The notes under the pieces are model-generated. The model was not told where the DNA came from, did no database searches, and worked only from the letters and a program-made list of their open reading frames with translations. A stretch of DNA of 46,235 nucleotides from Ruminiclostridium sp. (GTDB taxonomy: Bacteria > Bacillota > Clostridia > Oscillospirales > Ruminococcaceae). Positions 31,407 through 40,241 of the stretch are shown one piece after another. The translations under genes were made by a program, and so were the position numbers. The stretch spans positions 1-46,235 of the forward strand of contig JAFPUE010000046.1 in NCBI GenBank assembly GCA_017395555.1. Direction: 5' to 3'. Positions within the stretch are counted from its first letter, which is position 1. The number at the start of each line of letters is the position of its first letter.

Positions 31407-32381
31407 TTATTGTTCTTTCAGAAATCCCATAAGCCTGTCCTGAAAATCATGATAATACGGCTTTTCAATAAATACGACATGAGATCCGCCCTTTATCATT
31501 TCAAGCTTTGAGCCTTGCGGGAGCTGATCGGCTGCGGTGTTGACAAGCCCGTAATTCAGATATGGATCGCAGTCTCCGCAGATAACAAGCGTGGGTGCTT
31601 TCAGCTTTGTCAGGTCTATCAGCTTTTGTTCGGACGAAACACAAATGTCGCGGCGTCCGCCGTTCGGACTTTGCTCACCGTCATAATGCCAGCTGCTCGA
31701 ACATAGCATTTCTATCACTACCGGATCAGCTATCGAGTAGTCGAAATTTCCGTCGGCATCACGCTGAAAATCATCTGCGGCGTGCTCCCATGTGTTGTGA
31801 TGAAACGGCTCTGTGACATCATATTCTCCGATACCGCTGAGTATCGGCGCGTACAGCACGAGCTTGTTGATGTGCTCGGTATGATCTGCGGCGAAGCGGC
31901 TCACCGTCACAGTTCCCCAGCTCCAGCCGAGAATGTCGATCTTGTCCTGTCCCGATTCTTTGACAATTTTCTCAACTGCCGCGTTTATATCCTCGGCTGC
32001 ACATTCGGTATCGGCATAGAATCCGTCCTCAACTGCTTCCGACTGTCCGAAGCCCGAAATGTCGAGCCGCCACACCGAATAACCCTCACGCGCGAGCTTT
32101 CGCACAAGGCTGTAGTCCTCATAGTCAACGTCAAATTCGTGCGAAGAATAAGTCACACCGTGAACAAGAAGAATATTTCTATCCGTCTGTACAGTATCGC
32201 TTCTGACACAGTCAAGGTGAAGCGATATACCGTTTCGTTCAAGAGGATATTCCTCATAGCTGTATGACGCTGCCTGTGTGACGCTCTGTGTCTCTGCTGC
32301 GGCAGGCGGCGTTTCCGCTTTGCAGCCGGACACGGAGACCGCCATGATTACCGCCGCAATTACAGCATATATTTTCTTCAT
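31407..32381 (-). CDS. Alpha/beta-hydrolase lipoprotein
   Basis: 324 residues from the ATG at 32381 (AGGAGA upstream); a longer in-frame start lacks an RBS. The signal peptide ends at VSGC. The fold motifs are clear: LLVHGVTYSS for the oxyanion region, nucleophile GWSWGT, an acid in CGDCDPYL and the histidine in GGSHVVF. It is a cell-surface serine hydrolase of unknown substrate. It follows the STAS-kinase gene by 22 bp on the same strand, so the two are probably cotranscribed. Confidence 0.88.
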   Translation of the reverse strand: MKKIYAVIAAVIMAVSVSGCKAETPPAAAETQSVTQAASYSYEEYPLERNGISLHLDCVRSDTVQTDRNILLVHGVTYSSHEFDVDYEDYSLVRKLAREGYSVWRLDISGFGQSEAVEDGFYADTECAAEDINAAVEKIVKESGQDKIDILGWSWGTVTVSRFAADHTEHINKLVLYAPILSGIGEYDVTEPFHHNTWEHAADDFQRDADGNFDYSIADPVVIEMLCSSSWHYDGEQSPNGGRRDICVSSEQKLIDLTKLKAPTLVICGDCDPYLNYGLVNTAADQLPQGSKLEMIKGGSHVVFIEKPYYHDFQDRLMGFLKEQ

Positions 32382-32403
32382 TTTGCGATCTCTCCTGTTA
32401 CCC

Positions 32404-33579
32404 TCAGAAACAGATCGGCTCAAGCCCGTTGTCGTAATAATCGGATATCTGCTGTTTCATAGCCCGTAACGCTTCGGGAGTTATCAGACCCGGCACAAAA
32501 ATAACTGCGTACAAGCGTCTTACCGCGCTGATCCCGCGTATCTGGTATTCCGCTTTCTTTATCAGTGTTTCGTCATCGGTATCAAGATAAGCACGGATAA
32601 ATACGTTCCATATCCTGTTTATTTCTTCGGCAGTGAAATTACGCAGAACAGGGCTCTGAGCGATCGCAGCCTTATCATTGGCACGCTCAACGAACAGCGA
32701 GTACATACTCACCATATCGAATATCGGGTGACCGGCTCCCGCTGCAACAAGGTCAATAAACATAAGCTCGCCGTCTTTGAGCATGACGTTTCCGATGTGG
32801 CAGTCGCCGTGTGTGAACGTATCTCTGTCCGGGATATTCTCATATATCTCTCTTACCTTTCGCATTTCCTCCTCGTCAAGAATCGACGCGAGCATTGACA
32901 GCGAACGTAATGAAGCTGTTTTTGCAGGTACGAACTTTCCGGTATCGACTTTTATGCTGTGCATCTCTCTGACAGTCTTTGCGAACAGCTTTATGTAGTC
33001 TTCAAGGTGCGCTTTATCCTCCGTGATAACGCTTACGAGGTCTTTGGCATCAAGCATCTCATAAACGGTACCATAGCAGTCGCCTATCCTTACGATATCA
33101 TACGGGATAGCTGTGGGAACTCCGCTTAAAAACGCCTTTCGAGCCTTGTCATTCTCGGCGTTAATTATCATGTCAAAGTTTACATCCTTGTTGAATACTT
33201 TTATGACAGTTTCATCGTCGGCGCGGTAAACACTTCCCGTTGCTCCTTGTCCTATAAGCTTCATTCCGCTTACATCGACTTTGCGGTATGCTTTTTTAAC
33301 ATCAAACAGCTCGATAAATCCTGTTGTCTCGAAAATATCATAAACATCTCTCGAAACATTGATGACGGGGAGCTGCTTGTCTATGCTCTTTCGGAGCTTC
33401 ATCAGCACACGCAGTCCAGCGCTGGATATGTATTCGAGCTTTTCCGCGTCGATCACGATATCCGATGTTTTACCTTCAATTGCGTCGCAGATCTCCTTTT
33501 CGACTTGCGGGGCGTTGTTTGTGTCTATCCTGCCTTCAAGATAAAAAGTGGTTTTTCCTTCATTTTCAGTGATTCGCAT
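32404..33579 (-). CDS. STAS domain fused to an APH-fold kinase (paralogue 1)
   Basis: 391 residues. Residues 1-100 are a STAS domain with LEYISSAGLRVLMK, where Ser52/Ser53 aligns with the phosphorylated serine of anti-sigma antagonists. Residues 106-391 are a protein-kinase-like phosphotransferase of the aminoglycoside phosphotransferase/choline kinase group: glycine loop IGQGATGSVY (109-118), Lys127 in TVIKVF, catalytic THGDCHIGNV (His257, Asp259) and metal-binding FIDLVAAG. It is soluble. A plausible activity is phosphorylation of its own or another STAS domain, or of a small substrate. Its promoter nearly matches that of the 751-residue transporter. The second copy is at 38087-39274. Confidence 0.92.
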   Translation of the reverse strand: MRITENEGKTTFYLEGRIDTNNAPQVEKEICDAIEGKTSDIVIDAEKLEYISSAGLRVLMKLRKSIDKQLPVINVSRDVYDIFETTGFIELFDVKKAYRKVDVSGMKLIGQGATGSVYRADDETVIKVFNKDVNFDMIINAENDKARKAFLSGVPTAIPYDIVRIGDCYGTVYEMLDAKDLVSVITEDKAHLEDYIKLFAKTVREMHSIKVDTGKFVPAKTASLRSLSMLASILDEEEMRKVREIYENIPDRDTFTHGDCHIGNVMLKDGELMFIDLVAAGAGHPIFDMVSMYSLFVERANDKAAIAQSPVLRNFTAEEINRIWNVFIRAYLDTDDETLIKKAEYQIRGISAVRRLYAVIFVPGLITPEALRAMKQQISDYYDNGLEPICF

Positions 33580-33687
33580 AATGCTTCTCCTTTCAAATTC
33601 TGGGGTGGTTTATTGTTAATTGGTTATTATTAAGAAGATCGAAAGATCATCTTTATATGGTTATATTTCTTCTCCCTGTAAATACCT

Positions 33688-33722
33688 TAACGGCGGCAAG
33701 GTTATCACGAATGCCGCCGTTA
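33688..33722 (-). other. Hairpin in the long leader of the STAS-kinase 1 gene
   Basis: TAACGGCGGC and GCCGCCGTTA form a 10-bp stem with a 15-base loop. It lies in the approximately 295-nt leader between the promoter at 33882-33910 and the ATG at 33579. It lacks a T-tract on the minus strand, so it is not a plain terminator. It could be an attenuation or processing structure. Upstream of it, 33727-33875 reads as protein-like in one minus frame but has no start codon. Confidence 0.4.
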
Positions 33723-33881
33723 TGCTTTATATCAGCAGAAAGTTGTCTTCCTTGCACTCGGATTTTCCGACTGCGCCGGGCTTTGCGGTCATTACCCGTA
33801 AGTTTGTCGAGCCGAACGCATCGGTAACTTTATTGATCAGGGACGCTAAACATTCCGGAATAAACTCATTTATTGCTTTAT

Positions 33882-33910
33882 ATTATAGCACAAATTAACT
33901 AAACAGTCAA
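33882..33910 (-). promoter_or_regulatory. Promoter of STAS-kinase 1 and the lipoprotein hydrolase (shared P2 sequence)
   Basis: Minus strand: TTGACT (33910-33905), 17-bp spacer ending TTTGTGC, TATAAT (33887-33882). The 31 bases from two positions before the -35 to the end of the -10 match the promoter at 27430-27458 except at four positions, more than chance promoter similarity would give. Confidence 0.8.
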
Positions 33911-33985
33911 TATTTTTCAATAAAACACCGTAGTAATATTCATAAAAAATACAACGCTGTAAATATTACAAAACACTGTTAAGTA

Positions 33986-34014
33986 TTGCATTTTTATCTC
34001 GTTTGTGGTACAAT
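33986..34014 (+). promoter_or_regulatory. Promoter of the acetolactate decarboxylase gene
   Basis: TTGCAT (33986-33991), 17-bp spacer, TACAAT (34009-34014), with TGTGG before the -10. Confidence 0.65.
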
Positions 34015-34101
34015 ATCTCTGCTACATAATTCAACAGACAGGTTCATCTTCCAAATGACCCCGAACTACCTGCTCAATACGAAAGGAGTATATCAGCAAA
34101 T

Positions 34102-34845
34102 ATGGATTCAAAATACAATTCCAAAATGTTTCAGGTCTCGACACTGCAGGCGCTTGCACTGGGTTATTCGAGAGCGGTCATAAATGTCGCCGAGCTGATG
34201 CGGCACGGAGACATCGGACTTGGGACATTCGAGGATGTAAACGGAGAGATGATCGTCATTGACGGGCATTGTTACAGAGCCGATGAAAACGGAGATGTTA
34301 CCGAGGCAGACAGCGAGATCGGAGTGCCGTTCTCGTCTGTGACATTCTTCAATGAGGAAAGGCGCTGTGAGCTTGACCGAACAGACAGTATTGATACTCT
34401 CAAGGTGTTGCTCGATCTTCGGATAGAGGAACGTTTCGGGCTGAACAGTATGCACATAGTCCGCATAGACGGCAGCTTCAGAAAAGTCTGCGCAAGAAGC
34501 GAATCCGGCTACAGAGCGCACCACGTGACGCTGAAGGACGCATTGAGCGAGACTCAGAAGGATTTCTTCTTTGATGATATAAACGGCACTCTGGTCTGTG
34601 TTTATTACCCGGATTATATGGACGGCATAAACGCCTCCGGGTGGCATCTGCATTTCATCTCGGAGGACAGAAAAAAAGGCGGTCATGTTTTTGATGTTTC
34701 AATGGAAAGAGGAACGGCATATTTTGATGCGATCACCAATATTGAACTGACCTTACCGCACGGACCCGCTTTTGACACCTACGCCCTGAAAGGCGCTTCC
34801 AAGGACGAAATAAAGAGTGTTGAACAAGGCAAAAAGAACAAATAA
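34102..34845 (+). CDS. budA: Alpha-acetolactate decarboxylase
   Basis: 247 residues. The family pattern is clear: FQVSTLQALALGYSRAVI, ELMRHGDIGLGTFEDVNGEMIVIDG, then YRAHHVTL and GWHLHFISEDRKKGGHV, which supply the zinc-binding histidines and the active-site residues. The enzyme converts acetolactate to acetoin, diverting pyruvate-derived carbon or adjusting branched-chain amino acid precursors. AAAGGAG lies upstream of the ATG. It stands alone: acetolactate synthase is not in the window. Confidence 0.93.
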   Translation: MDSKYNSKMFQVSTLQALALGYSRAVINVAELMRHGDIGLGTFEDVNGEMIVIDGHCYRADENGDVTEADSEIGVPFSSVTFFNEERRCELDRTDSIDTLKVLLDLRIEERFGLNSMHIVRIDGSFRKVCARSESGYRAHHVTLKDALSETQKDFFFDDINGTLVCVYYPDYMDGINASGWHLHFISEDRKKGGHVFDVSMERGTAYFDAITNIELTLPHGPAFDTYALKGASKDEIKSVEQGKKNK

Positions 34846-34879
34846 TACAGCTCCGATCTTCATATTATCGAATAAAATT

Positions 34880-34907
34880 GCAGTCCGGCAAATTCCTGCC
34901 GGACTGC
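34880..34907. terminator. Bidirectional terminator between convergent genes
   Basis: GCAGTCCGGCA pairs with TGCCGGACTGC. TTTGCATTTTA follows on the plus strand and AATTTTATT on the minus strand, so it serves both the decarboxylase gene and the 34963-38031 gene. Confidence 0.85.
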
Positions 34908-34962
34908 TTTGCATTTTACTGTTATTCAATTGCTCCGCGAGCATGCTCAATCTTTATCATGC

Positions 34963-37900
34963 TCATTTTGCTGCGCCTTCTCTTCTATGTTTCCTGTCGA
35001 TCGCATTCATAATTATTTTCAATAACAACGAAATTATCCAAGCGAGAATGAAGTATATCATCGCCGTTGCTATAAGCGGGAAAAACGCTTCATAAGTACG
35101 GCTGCGGATGATATCGCTCATTTTCGTAAGGTCCTGTATCGCAATATATCCGACTATTGAGGTGCTTTTCAGCAGTGATACGATCTCCTGCTTATACACG
35201 GGTATGAACCGTACTGCTGCCTGCGGGAAAATGAATTTGAAGAACGCCTTATTCTCGCTGTAGCCGAGGGCGAGCGCAGCTTCACGCTGTCCGCCGTCGA
35301 TGCTCTCGATACCGGAACGCATTATCTCGGACGCATACGCGCCGAAATTGAGCGAGAAACCGATGACCGCCACCCACACCGCTTCAAGCCCGGACTTACC
35401 GAGTATAACATAGTAAAGTATCATCAGCAGTACGACTATCGGCGTGCCTTGCAGGAGCTTCACATAAATGTTCGATATCGCATTTGCAAGACGGCTTCCG
35501 GTGCGTCGGAACATACAGATCAGGAACGCGAGCGCCGTGCCAAACAATGCAGAAAGAGAAGTGATAAGGCAGGTAGTTCCGATGCCCTCGGTTATCAGCT
35601 TCCAGCGTTCTTCTCGGATAAAGTTTTTCTCGAAGCTGCTTGCTATACTTTCAAGGAAACCTGTTACATCCGACGCGGATTTGTCCTCATCATTTACGAT
35701 CGCATTTACTGTATCTTCCTTCCGTGCGGTGACAAATAATTCTATGTCGCTGTACGGGATCGAAAAATCGACGCTTTCTTTTCTTTCGTCGGTAATGACA
35801 AAGTCAGCCATTGCGAAGTCATAAATACCGCTGATCACACCGGGGATCAATCCTCCGCCGTCAACTATTTCAACCTTTATATCATAACCGTATTCACGGC
35901 AGAAGTGAACTGCTATATCCGGATCCGCCCCCGCAATGCTCCCGTTTGCGACAAACGTTATCGGCGGCTTATCACCTGTTGTTGCAAATACAAGCGTACC
36001 GTTTTCTCCGGCAAGCCCGCTCATGTCAACACTTTTCCCGTCAGACCCGCTGCTGCGCCAATATTCGTATATGCTTTCAATAGTGCCGTTTGCTTTGGCT
36101 TTTGTTATGAACTCATCGAACTGCTCTCTTATTTTGCCTGCCTCGGCTGTTTTGGCAAATATCGCTCCGACATCGAGCGTGTCCAGCGGCTCTTCAATAA
36201 AACCGATCCTGTCGTTTTCCGCCATAAGCCCGGCAAGCCCGTCACGCGACATCAGAAAATAATCTATCTTGTTTGCTGTAAGTGCTTCTGTCAGATCGGA
36301 ATAATTTTTAAATTCCAGTCTTTGAGAATCGGGCAGTTTTTCATTGATCAGCGCGTCATGCATCGAGCCTGTTATAACGCCTGCTGTTTTTCCGTTGAAG
36401 TCGGAAAGAGAAGCCTTTTCTTCGGTTTTCGGTGAAGAAACATCCTCTGTCCTGACCACAAAACGTATATTCGCCGAATAGAACGGCTCGGAAAAATCAG
36501 CGCTTTCCTCTCTCTCGGGGGTTTTCGAGAACGGTGATGCAAGCATATCATACTTGCCGCCGGCAAGCCCCGAAAGCATACCGTTGATATCGGTATCCTG
36601 AAAATTGAGCTTGTAGCCGTATTCCCGCGCAAAACGGTACGAAAGGTCGATCGCGAGACCCGAAAGCTCCCCGTTTACGATCATATTGAACGGCGGAGCA
36701 AAAGAACATGTGCCGACATTTACAGTACCGTTCTCACCTGTAAGTCCTGTCCTGTCGATCATCTGTTTGCTTGTATCCTCTCCGAGCCATATCTTATGAA
36801 GCTCCGCGAGAGTTCCGTCAGCCTCCATTCCGGCAAGCATATCGTTGAACTGTTTTAACAGCGTCTGAGATCTCGTCTCTGTCTTACCGAACACAAAGTA
36901 GTAGCTGTCGGTATCTACCTTCTCGTCAAGGTATGAGATCCCGCCGTTTCCGGTATGTGTGGCTATTGCAGTAGGTTCATCCGACATATAGCCGTCGATG
37001 CGATGCTCCAGCAGTGCAAGATTCAGATCGGAATATGTATTGAAATACAAGTATTCACCGTCCGGGAATTTCTCAAGAGTGATAGGTTCGAAGGAGCTTC
37101 CGGTCAGTATTCCTATCCGCTTATCCTTGAAATACGACAGAGGTGCAGCCGCAGCAGCAATGCTGTTTTGTGACACAATATCCTCTGATCTCACGGCGAG
37201 CACGATCCCCCCGTTATAGACAGGCTCGGAGAAATTTACCGACTCCCTGCGCTCCTCGGTCACGGTAAGCGAGGAGGCGCACATATCATACTTTCCCGAA
37301 ACAATACCCGGTATTCTTGCCGAAAAATCAACATCTTCAATATCCGGCGTATAGCCGTATCTGCGGCAGAACAATTCAACAAGCTCTATGGAATAACCGA
37401 TATTCTGATTATCCTTGATATACGAAAACGGTATGTCGGTAGAGGTGGTCACAACATTCAGCGTTCCGTTCTCACCCGAAAATCCGGTAAGATCCACAGT
37501 CTTTTTGCTCTCGTCAGCGCCGAACCATTTTGACTTCATTTCTTCAAGAGTGCCGTCAGCTTCCAGACTTTCAAGCATCTCGTTGAACTTATTTCTGATG
37601 TCATCAGCCCTGTCACTGTCCTTCGGAAATCCGAAAGCATAGTTATCGTGCGTTATCATTTCACTGAGATAACCTATCTGCGGCTGCTCGGAATTCATTA
37701 TCCTGAGCGTGGGCTCCTCGCCGAGAAACCCGTCGATCTTGCCCTCCGTGAGCGCTTCGCCTATATCTGAATAGCTGTTGAAATAAAGGTACTCGCTGTC
37801 CGGAAAATTCTCCATAGTGGGCGCTTCAAAATCAGTACCGGTTATTATTCCGAGCTTCTTGCCTATATAATCCACGGCTGTTACTTTTCCGTCGCCGTTT

Positions 37901-38031
37901 GTGTCCGCGGCGGCAGGATCCCCGGTCTGCGGTTCATTCTGAGACAGCAGCGCCAGCAGTATCCCACCCGCGAGCAGCAATATTAAGACCGCTATGATTA
38001 TGATATCAACTTTCTTTGTGTTCTTTCGCAT
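34963..38031 (-). CDS. Amino-acid-type ABC permease with half-offset concatenated substrate-binding domains (1022 aa)
   Basis: A larger paralogue of 25080-27335. After a membrane anchor (9-30) come a second-half segment (54-172), two complete binding domains (189-418 and 436-662), a first-half segment (679-772) and a permease domain (792-1022) nearly identical to that of the paralogue. Linkers repeat the phrase TGENGT. The halves at the two membrane-proximal ends could together form a third binding domain. Residues 43-54 (DTNGDGKVTAVD) match a single EF-hand/dockerin-type calcium loop. No partner ATPase is in the window. It is the last gene of an apparent operon with the phosphatases and STAS-kinase 2, 55 bp after the latter. 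Confidence 0.93.
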   Translation of the reverse strand: MRKNTKKVDIIIIAVLILLLAGGILLALLSQNEPQTGDPAAADTNGDGKVTAVDYIGKKLGIITGTDFEAPTMENFPDSEYLYFNSYSDIGEALTEGKIDGFLGEEPTLRIMNSEQPQIGYLSEMITHDNYAFGFPKDSDRADDIRNKFNEMLESLEADGTLEEMKSKWFGADESKKTVDLTGFSGENGTLNVVTTSTDIPFSYIKDNQNIGYSIELVELFCRRYGYTPDIEDVDFSARIPGIVSGKYDMCASSLTVTEERRESVNFSEPVYNGGIVLAVRSEDIVSQNSIAAAAAPLSYFKDKRIGILTGSSFEPITLEKFPDGEYLYFNTYSDLNLALLEHRIDGYMSDEPTAIATHTGNGGISYLDEKVDTDSYYFVFGKTETRSQTLLKQFNDMLAGMEADGTLAELHKIWLGEDTSKQMIDRTGLTGENGTVNVGTCSFAPPFNMIVNGELSGLAIDLSYRFAREYGYKLNFQDTDINGMLSGLAGGKYDMLASPFSKTPEREESADFSEPFYSANIRFVVRTEDVSSPKTEEKASLSDFNGKTAGVITGSMHDALINEKLPDSQRLEFKNYSDLTEALTANKIDYFLMSRDGLAGLMAENDRIGFIEEPLDTLDVGAIFAKTAEAGKIREQFDEFITKAKANGTIESIYEYWRSSGSDGKSVDMSGLAGENGTLVFATTGDKPPITFVANGSIAGADPDIAVHFCREYGYDIKVEIVDGGGLIPGVISGIYDFAMADFVITDERKESVDFSIPYSDIELFVTARKEDTVNAIVNDEDKSASDVTGFLESIASSFEKNFIREERWKLITEGIGTTCLITSLSALFGTALAFLICMFRRTGSRLANAISNIYVKLLQGTPIVVLLMILYYVILGKSGLEAVWVAVIGFSLNFGAYASEIMRSGIESIDGGQREAALALGYSENKAFFKFIFPQAAVRFIPVYKQEIVSLLKSTSIVGYIAIQDLTKMSDIIRSRTYEAFFPLIATAMIYFILAWIISLLLKIIMNAIDRKHRREGAAK

Positions 38032-38086
38032 ATCATGTTTCTCCTGTCCTATGCGGGTTCAGTAAATTCCTGATATGTTTTCTGTA

Positions 38087-39274
38087 TTACACCGGCATTG
38101 CAAACAGCTTGCAGAAATTGTCGGTATTCGGGAAAAGCTTCTCGCGAAGCATTGCTATCATTGCTTCCGCTCTTCCCGAGACATTATCTGAATCCATTCC
38201 GAGCGTTGTTGCCATACGCATAAGCGCGAACGCTCCGCACCTCTGCCCGAGGAACTCCAGCTTCTGCTTGTCTGTCGTACCATAGTATGTTGACAGAGTT
38301 ATTCCCCATATCTGCTTTGAAAGCTCGTAATCAAGACCGATCACCCACTTCGTTACATTCGGATCGTTCATACCCGCAATATACATTACAAGGAATGTGC
38401 CGCCGATATCGAAAAGCGAATTGCCGCGGCTTATATCCGCCATATCAATAAGTACCAGCTCACCGTCCGACTGCACCATAACATTGTTTGTGTGATAATC
38501 GCCGTGTACCATTCCGCTGCCGTCGGGAACTGAGTTTATCATCCTGACGAGCTGTTCGTTTTCCTCGTCGGTAAAGTATTTTCTCGCTTTTTCGGCTCTT
38601 TCGAGATATATCTGCCTGATGTCACCGTAGAGCTTCGGATCGGCTTCCGTGGAGTTGAGAGTTTTGAGAAGAGTTCCGAACTTTACAGCGTATTCCTGAA
38701 GTTTTTCGGGATGTTCCGTTACGAATTTGCTCACGGTCACGGCTCCTGCCATTTCAAACACAAGCCCGTAGCCCTCCTCCGTTTCGACAATGTCGTAAGC
38801 GATAGCGGACGGAACGCCGTGTACGAATGCGTTCTTTGCATATTCGCGTTCCTTTTCGATAAGCGAGAGCGGGCTGTGATCGTGATAAACCTTGATGATC
38901 GTTTCCTCGTCAAGCCGATACACTTTGCCGTGTCCGCCCTGACCGATAACCTCGCAGCCCGCGAGCGACACCTTACGCAGAGCCTTTTTCACATCGAACA
39001 GCTCTGTAAATCCGGTGGTGTCGAAAATTTCGTAAACATCGCGGGACACGTTGAACACGGTTACACGTTTATTCGTGGATTTCGCAACTTTCATAAGTAC
39101 GCGCAGTCCAGCGCTCGATATATATTCGAGCTTTTCCGCGTTAAAAGTCACCTGCTTTTCCTTGTCCTGTCCGATCGCGTCGAATATCTCCTTTTCGATC
39201 TGCGGAGCATTGTTTGTGTCTATTCTTCCTTCAAGATAAACGGTAAGGACGTTGTTTTCGATTGTTGTTTTCAT
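38087..39274 (-). CDS. STAS domain fused to an APH-fold kinase (paralogue 2)
   Basis: 395 residues, same layout as 32404-33579. The STAS part (1-100) is almost the same, with LEYISSAGLRVLMK and VSRDVYEIFDTTGFTELFDV. The kinase part has IGQGGHGKVYRL, a lysine in TIIKVY, catalytic VHGDYHTNNV and LIDMADISRG. The kinase halves have diverged much more than the STAS halves, suggesting a shared STAS partner but different kinase substrates or regulation. AGGAGG precedes the ATG. It sits between the PAP2 phosphatase gene (22 bp) and the 1022-residue transporter gene (55 bp). Confidence 0.92.
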   Translation of the reverse strand: MKTTIENNVLTVYLEGRIDTNNAPQIEKEIFDAIGQDKEKQVTFNAEKLEYISSAGLRVLMKVAKSTNKRVTVFNVSRDVYEIFDTTGFTELFDVKKALRKVSLAGCEVIGQGGHGKVYRLDEETIIKVYHDHSPLSLIEKEREYAKNAFVHGVPSAIAYDIVETEEGYGLVFEMAGAVTVSKFVTEHPEKLQEYAVKFGTLLKTLNSTEADPKLYGDIRQIYLERAEKARKYFTDEENEQLVRMINSVPDGSGMVHGDYHTNNVMVQSDGELVLIDMADISRGNSLFDIGGTFLVMYIAGMNDPNVTKWVIGLDYELSKQIWGITLSTYYGTTDKQKLEFLGQRCGAFALMRMATTLGMDSDNVSGRAEAMIAMLREKLFPNTDNFCKLFAMPV

Positions 39275-39296
39275 GATATATCCTCCTGAATAGTTT

Positions 39297-40241
39297 TTAT
39301 TGTATCGGTTTGTTTTCGGCAGGTTTTATATTTCTTGACGATATGCGAAGCTGCATGATCGTATATGCGAGCGAGAGCAAGGTAGCGATCATCGCACCCG
39401 CCGAAACATCACTCAGATAATGCGCTCCGAGTATCATTCTTGTGAGCATTATGATAAGGCCGAAAATAAAGCCTGTAAGAACCAGAAGGAACTGCTTGTT
39501 TTTGAGCCTCGGGAAAAGCCACGAAAGCGACGGCAGAATATACATTGCCGACATACTTAAAATACTGTGGCCGCTTGGAAATGACAAAAACTCATCGCCG
39601 TTTATCCCGTACAGCTCCGCATATCCTTCCGCACCCTCAAACTGTGTGTACCACGGAACAAAACCTATTCCTTCATATCCGAGAACGGCTGTACGATACC
39701 TCGGACGGTTGAAGGTAAATTTAATCCCCTGCATTGCAATAAACGCTAACAACAGTATGACCATAAGACCTATTATTCTTTGCACAAGCAGCTTGTCTTC
39801 CGTCTTCTTTGCGAAATGATAGCCCACAAAGAAAAGCGGGTACTCGAATATCACGCTGAGTACAGCGATCACCGGGTAATTTCTGTTTAAAAACGGGAAT
39901 ATGTATCCGAAACAATTCTTGTCAGCAAGGGCTCCGCCGCCGACAAATCCGACAAACAGCGCTATAAGTGTTAATACGATACATAGTATCACTTTCGCAG
40001 GCTTAGCGATCCCGGAATGGACAGAGCGCTCGTAAAGAACTCCGCAAAACAGGACCGGAACAGCAAAAAACGGGATAGTTCCCGTTGATGTTATCACAGC
40101 GGCAACTGTATTGTCCGGTGAAAACAAAGTCTTTGCTATATCCTCGTCAAGAAATGACCCCATGAAAAATAAAATTCCGAAAAACAACATCATTGCGATA
40201 TTAAACAATATCTGACTTAAATACTCTTTTTTAACCCTCAT
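39297..40241 (-). CDS. PAP2-family membrane phosphatase
   Basis: 314 residues with about seven membrane segments. The three phosphatase motifs are present: KFTFNRPRYR, FPSGHS and TRMILGAHYLSD. Enzymes of this group remove phosphate from lipid phosphates or undecaprenyl pyrophosphate at the outer membrane face. About 100 residues of extra N-terminal membrane region precede the core. Its start overlaps the previous gene's stop by 4 bp, so it is translationally coupled to the tyrosine-phosphatase-like enzyme. Confidence 0.9.
   Translation of the reverse strand: MRVKKEYLSQILFNIAMMLFFGILFFMGSFLDEDIAKTLFSPDNTVAAVITSTGTIPFFAVPVLFCGVLYERSVHSGIAKPAKVILCIVLTLIALFVGFVGGGALADKNCFGYIFPFLNRNYPVIAVLSVIFEYPLFFVGYHFAKKTEDKLLVQRIIGLMVILLLAFIAMQGIKFTFNRPRYRTAVLGYEGIGFVPWYTQFEGAEGYAELYGINGDEFLSFPSGHSILSMSAMYILPSLSWLFPRLKNKQFLLVLTGFIFGLIIMLTRMILGAHYLSDVSAGAMIATLLSLAYTIMQLRISSRNIKPAENKPIQ

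Noticed and set aside
33620-33898. 92-codon plus-strand frame in the divergent gap
   Set aside because: It lacks an RBS and overlaps the minus-strand promoter and leader hairpin.
32404-39274. APH domains as aminoglycoside resistance genes
   Set aside because: Both are fused to STAS domains and sit in signalling/transport operons; the fold is shared by many kinases, so resistance is not supported.
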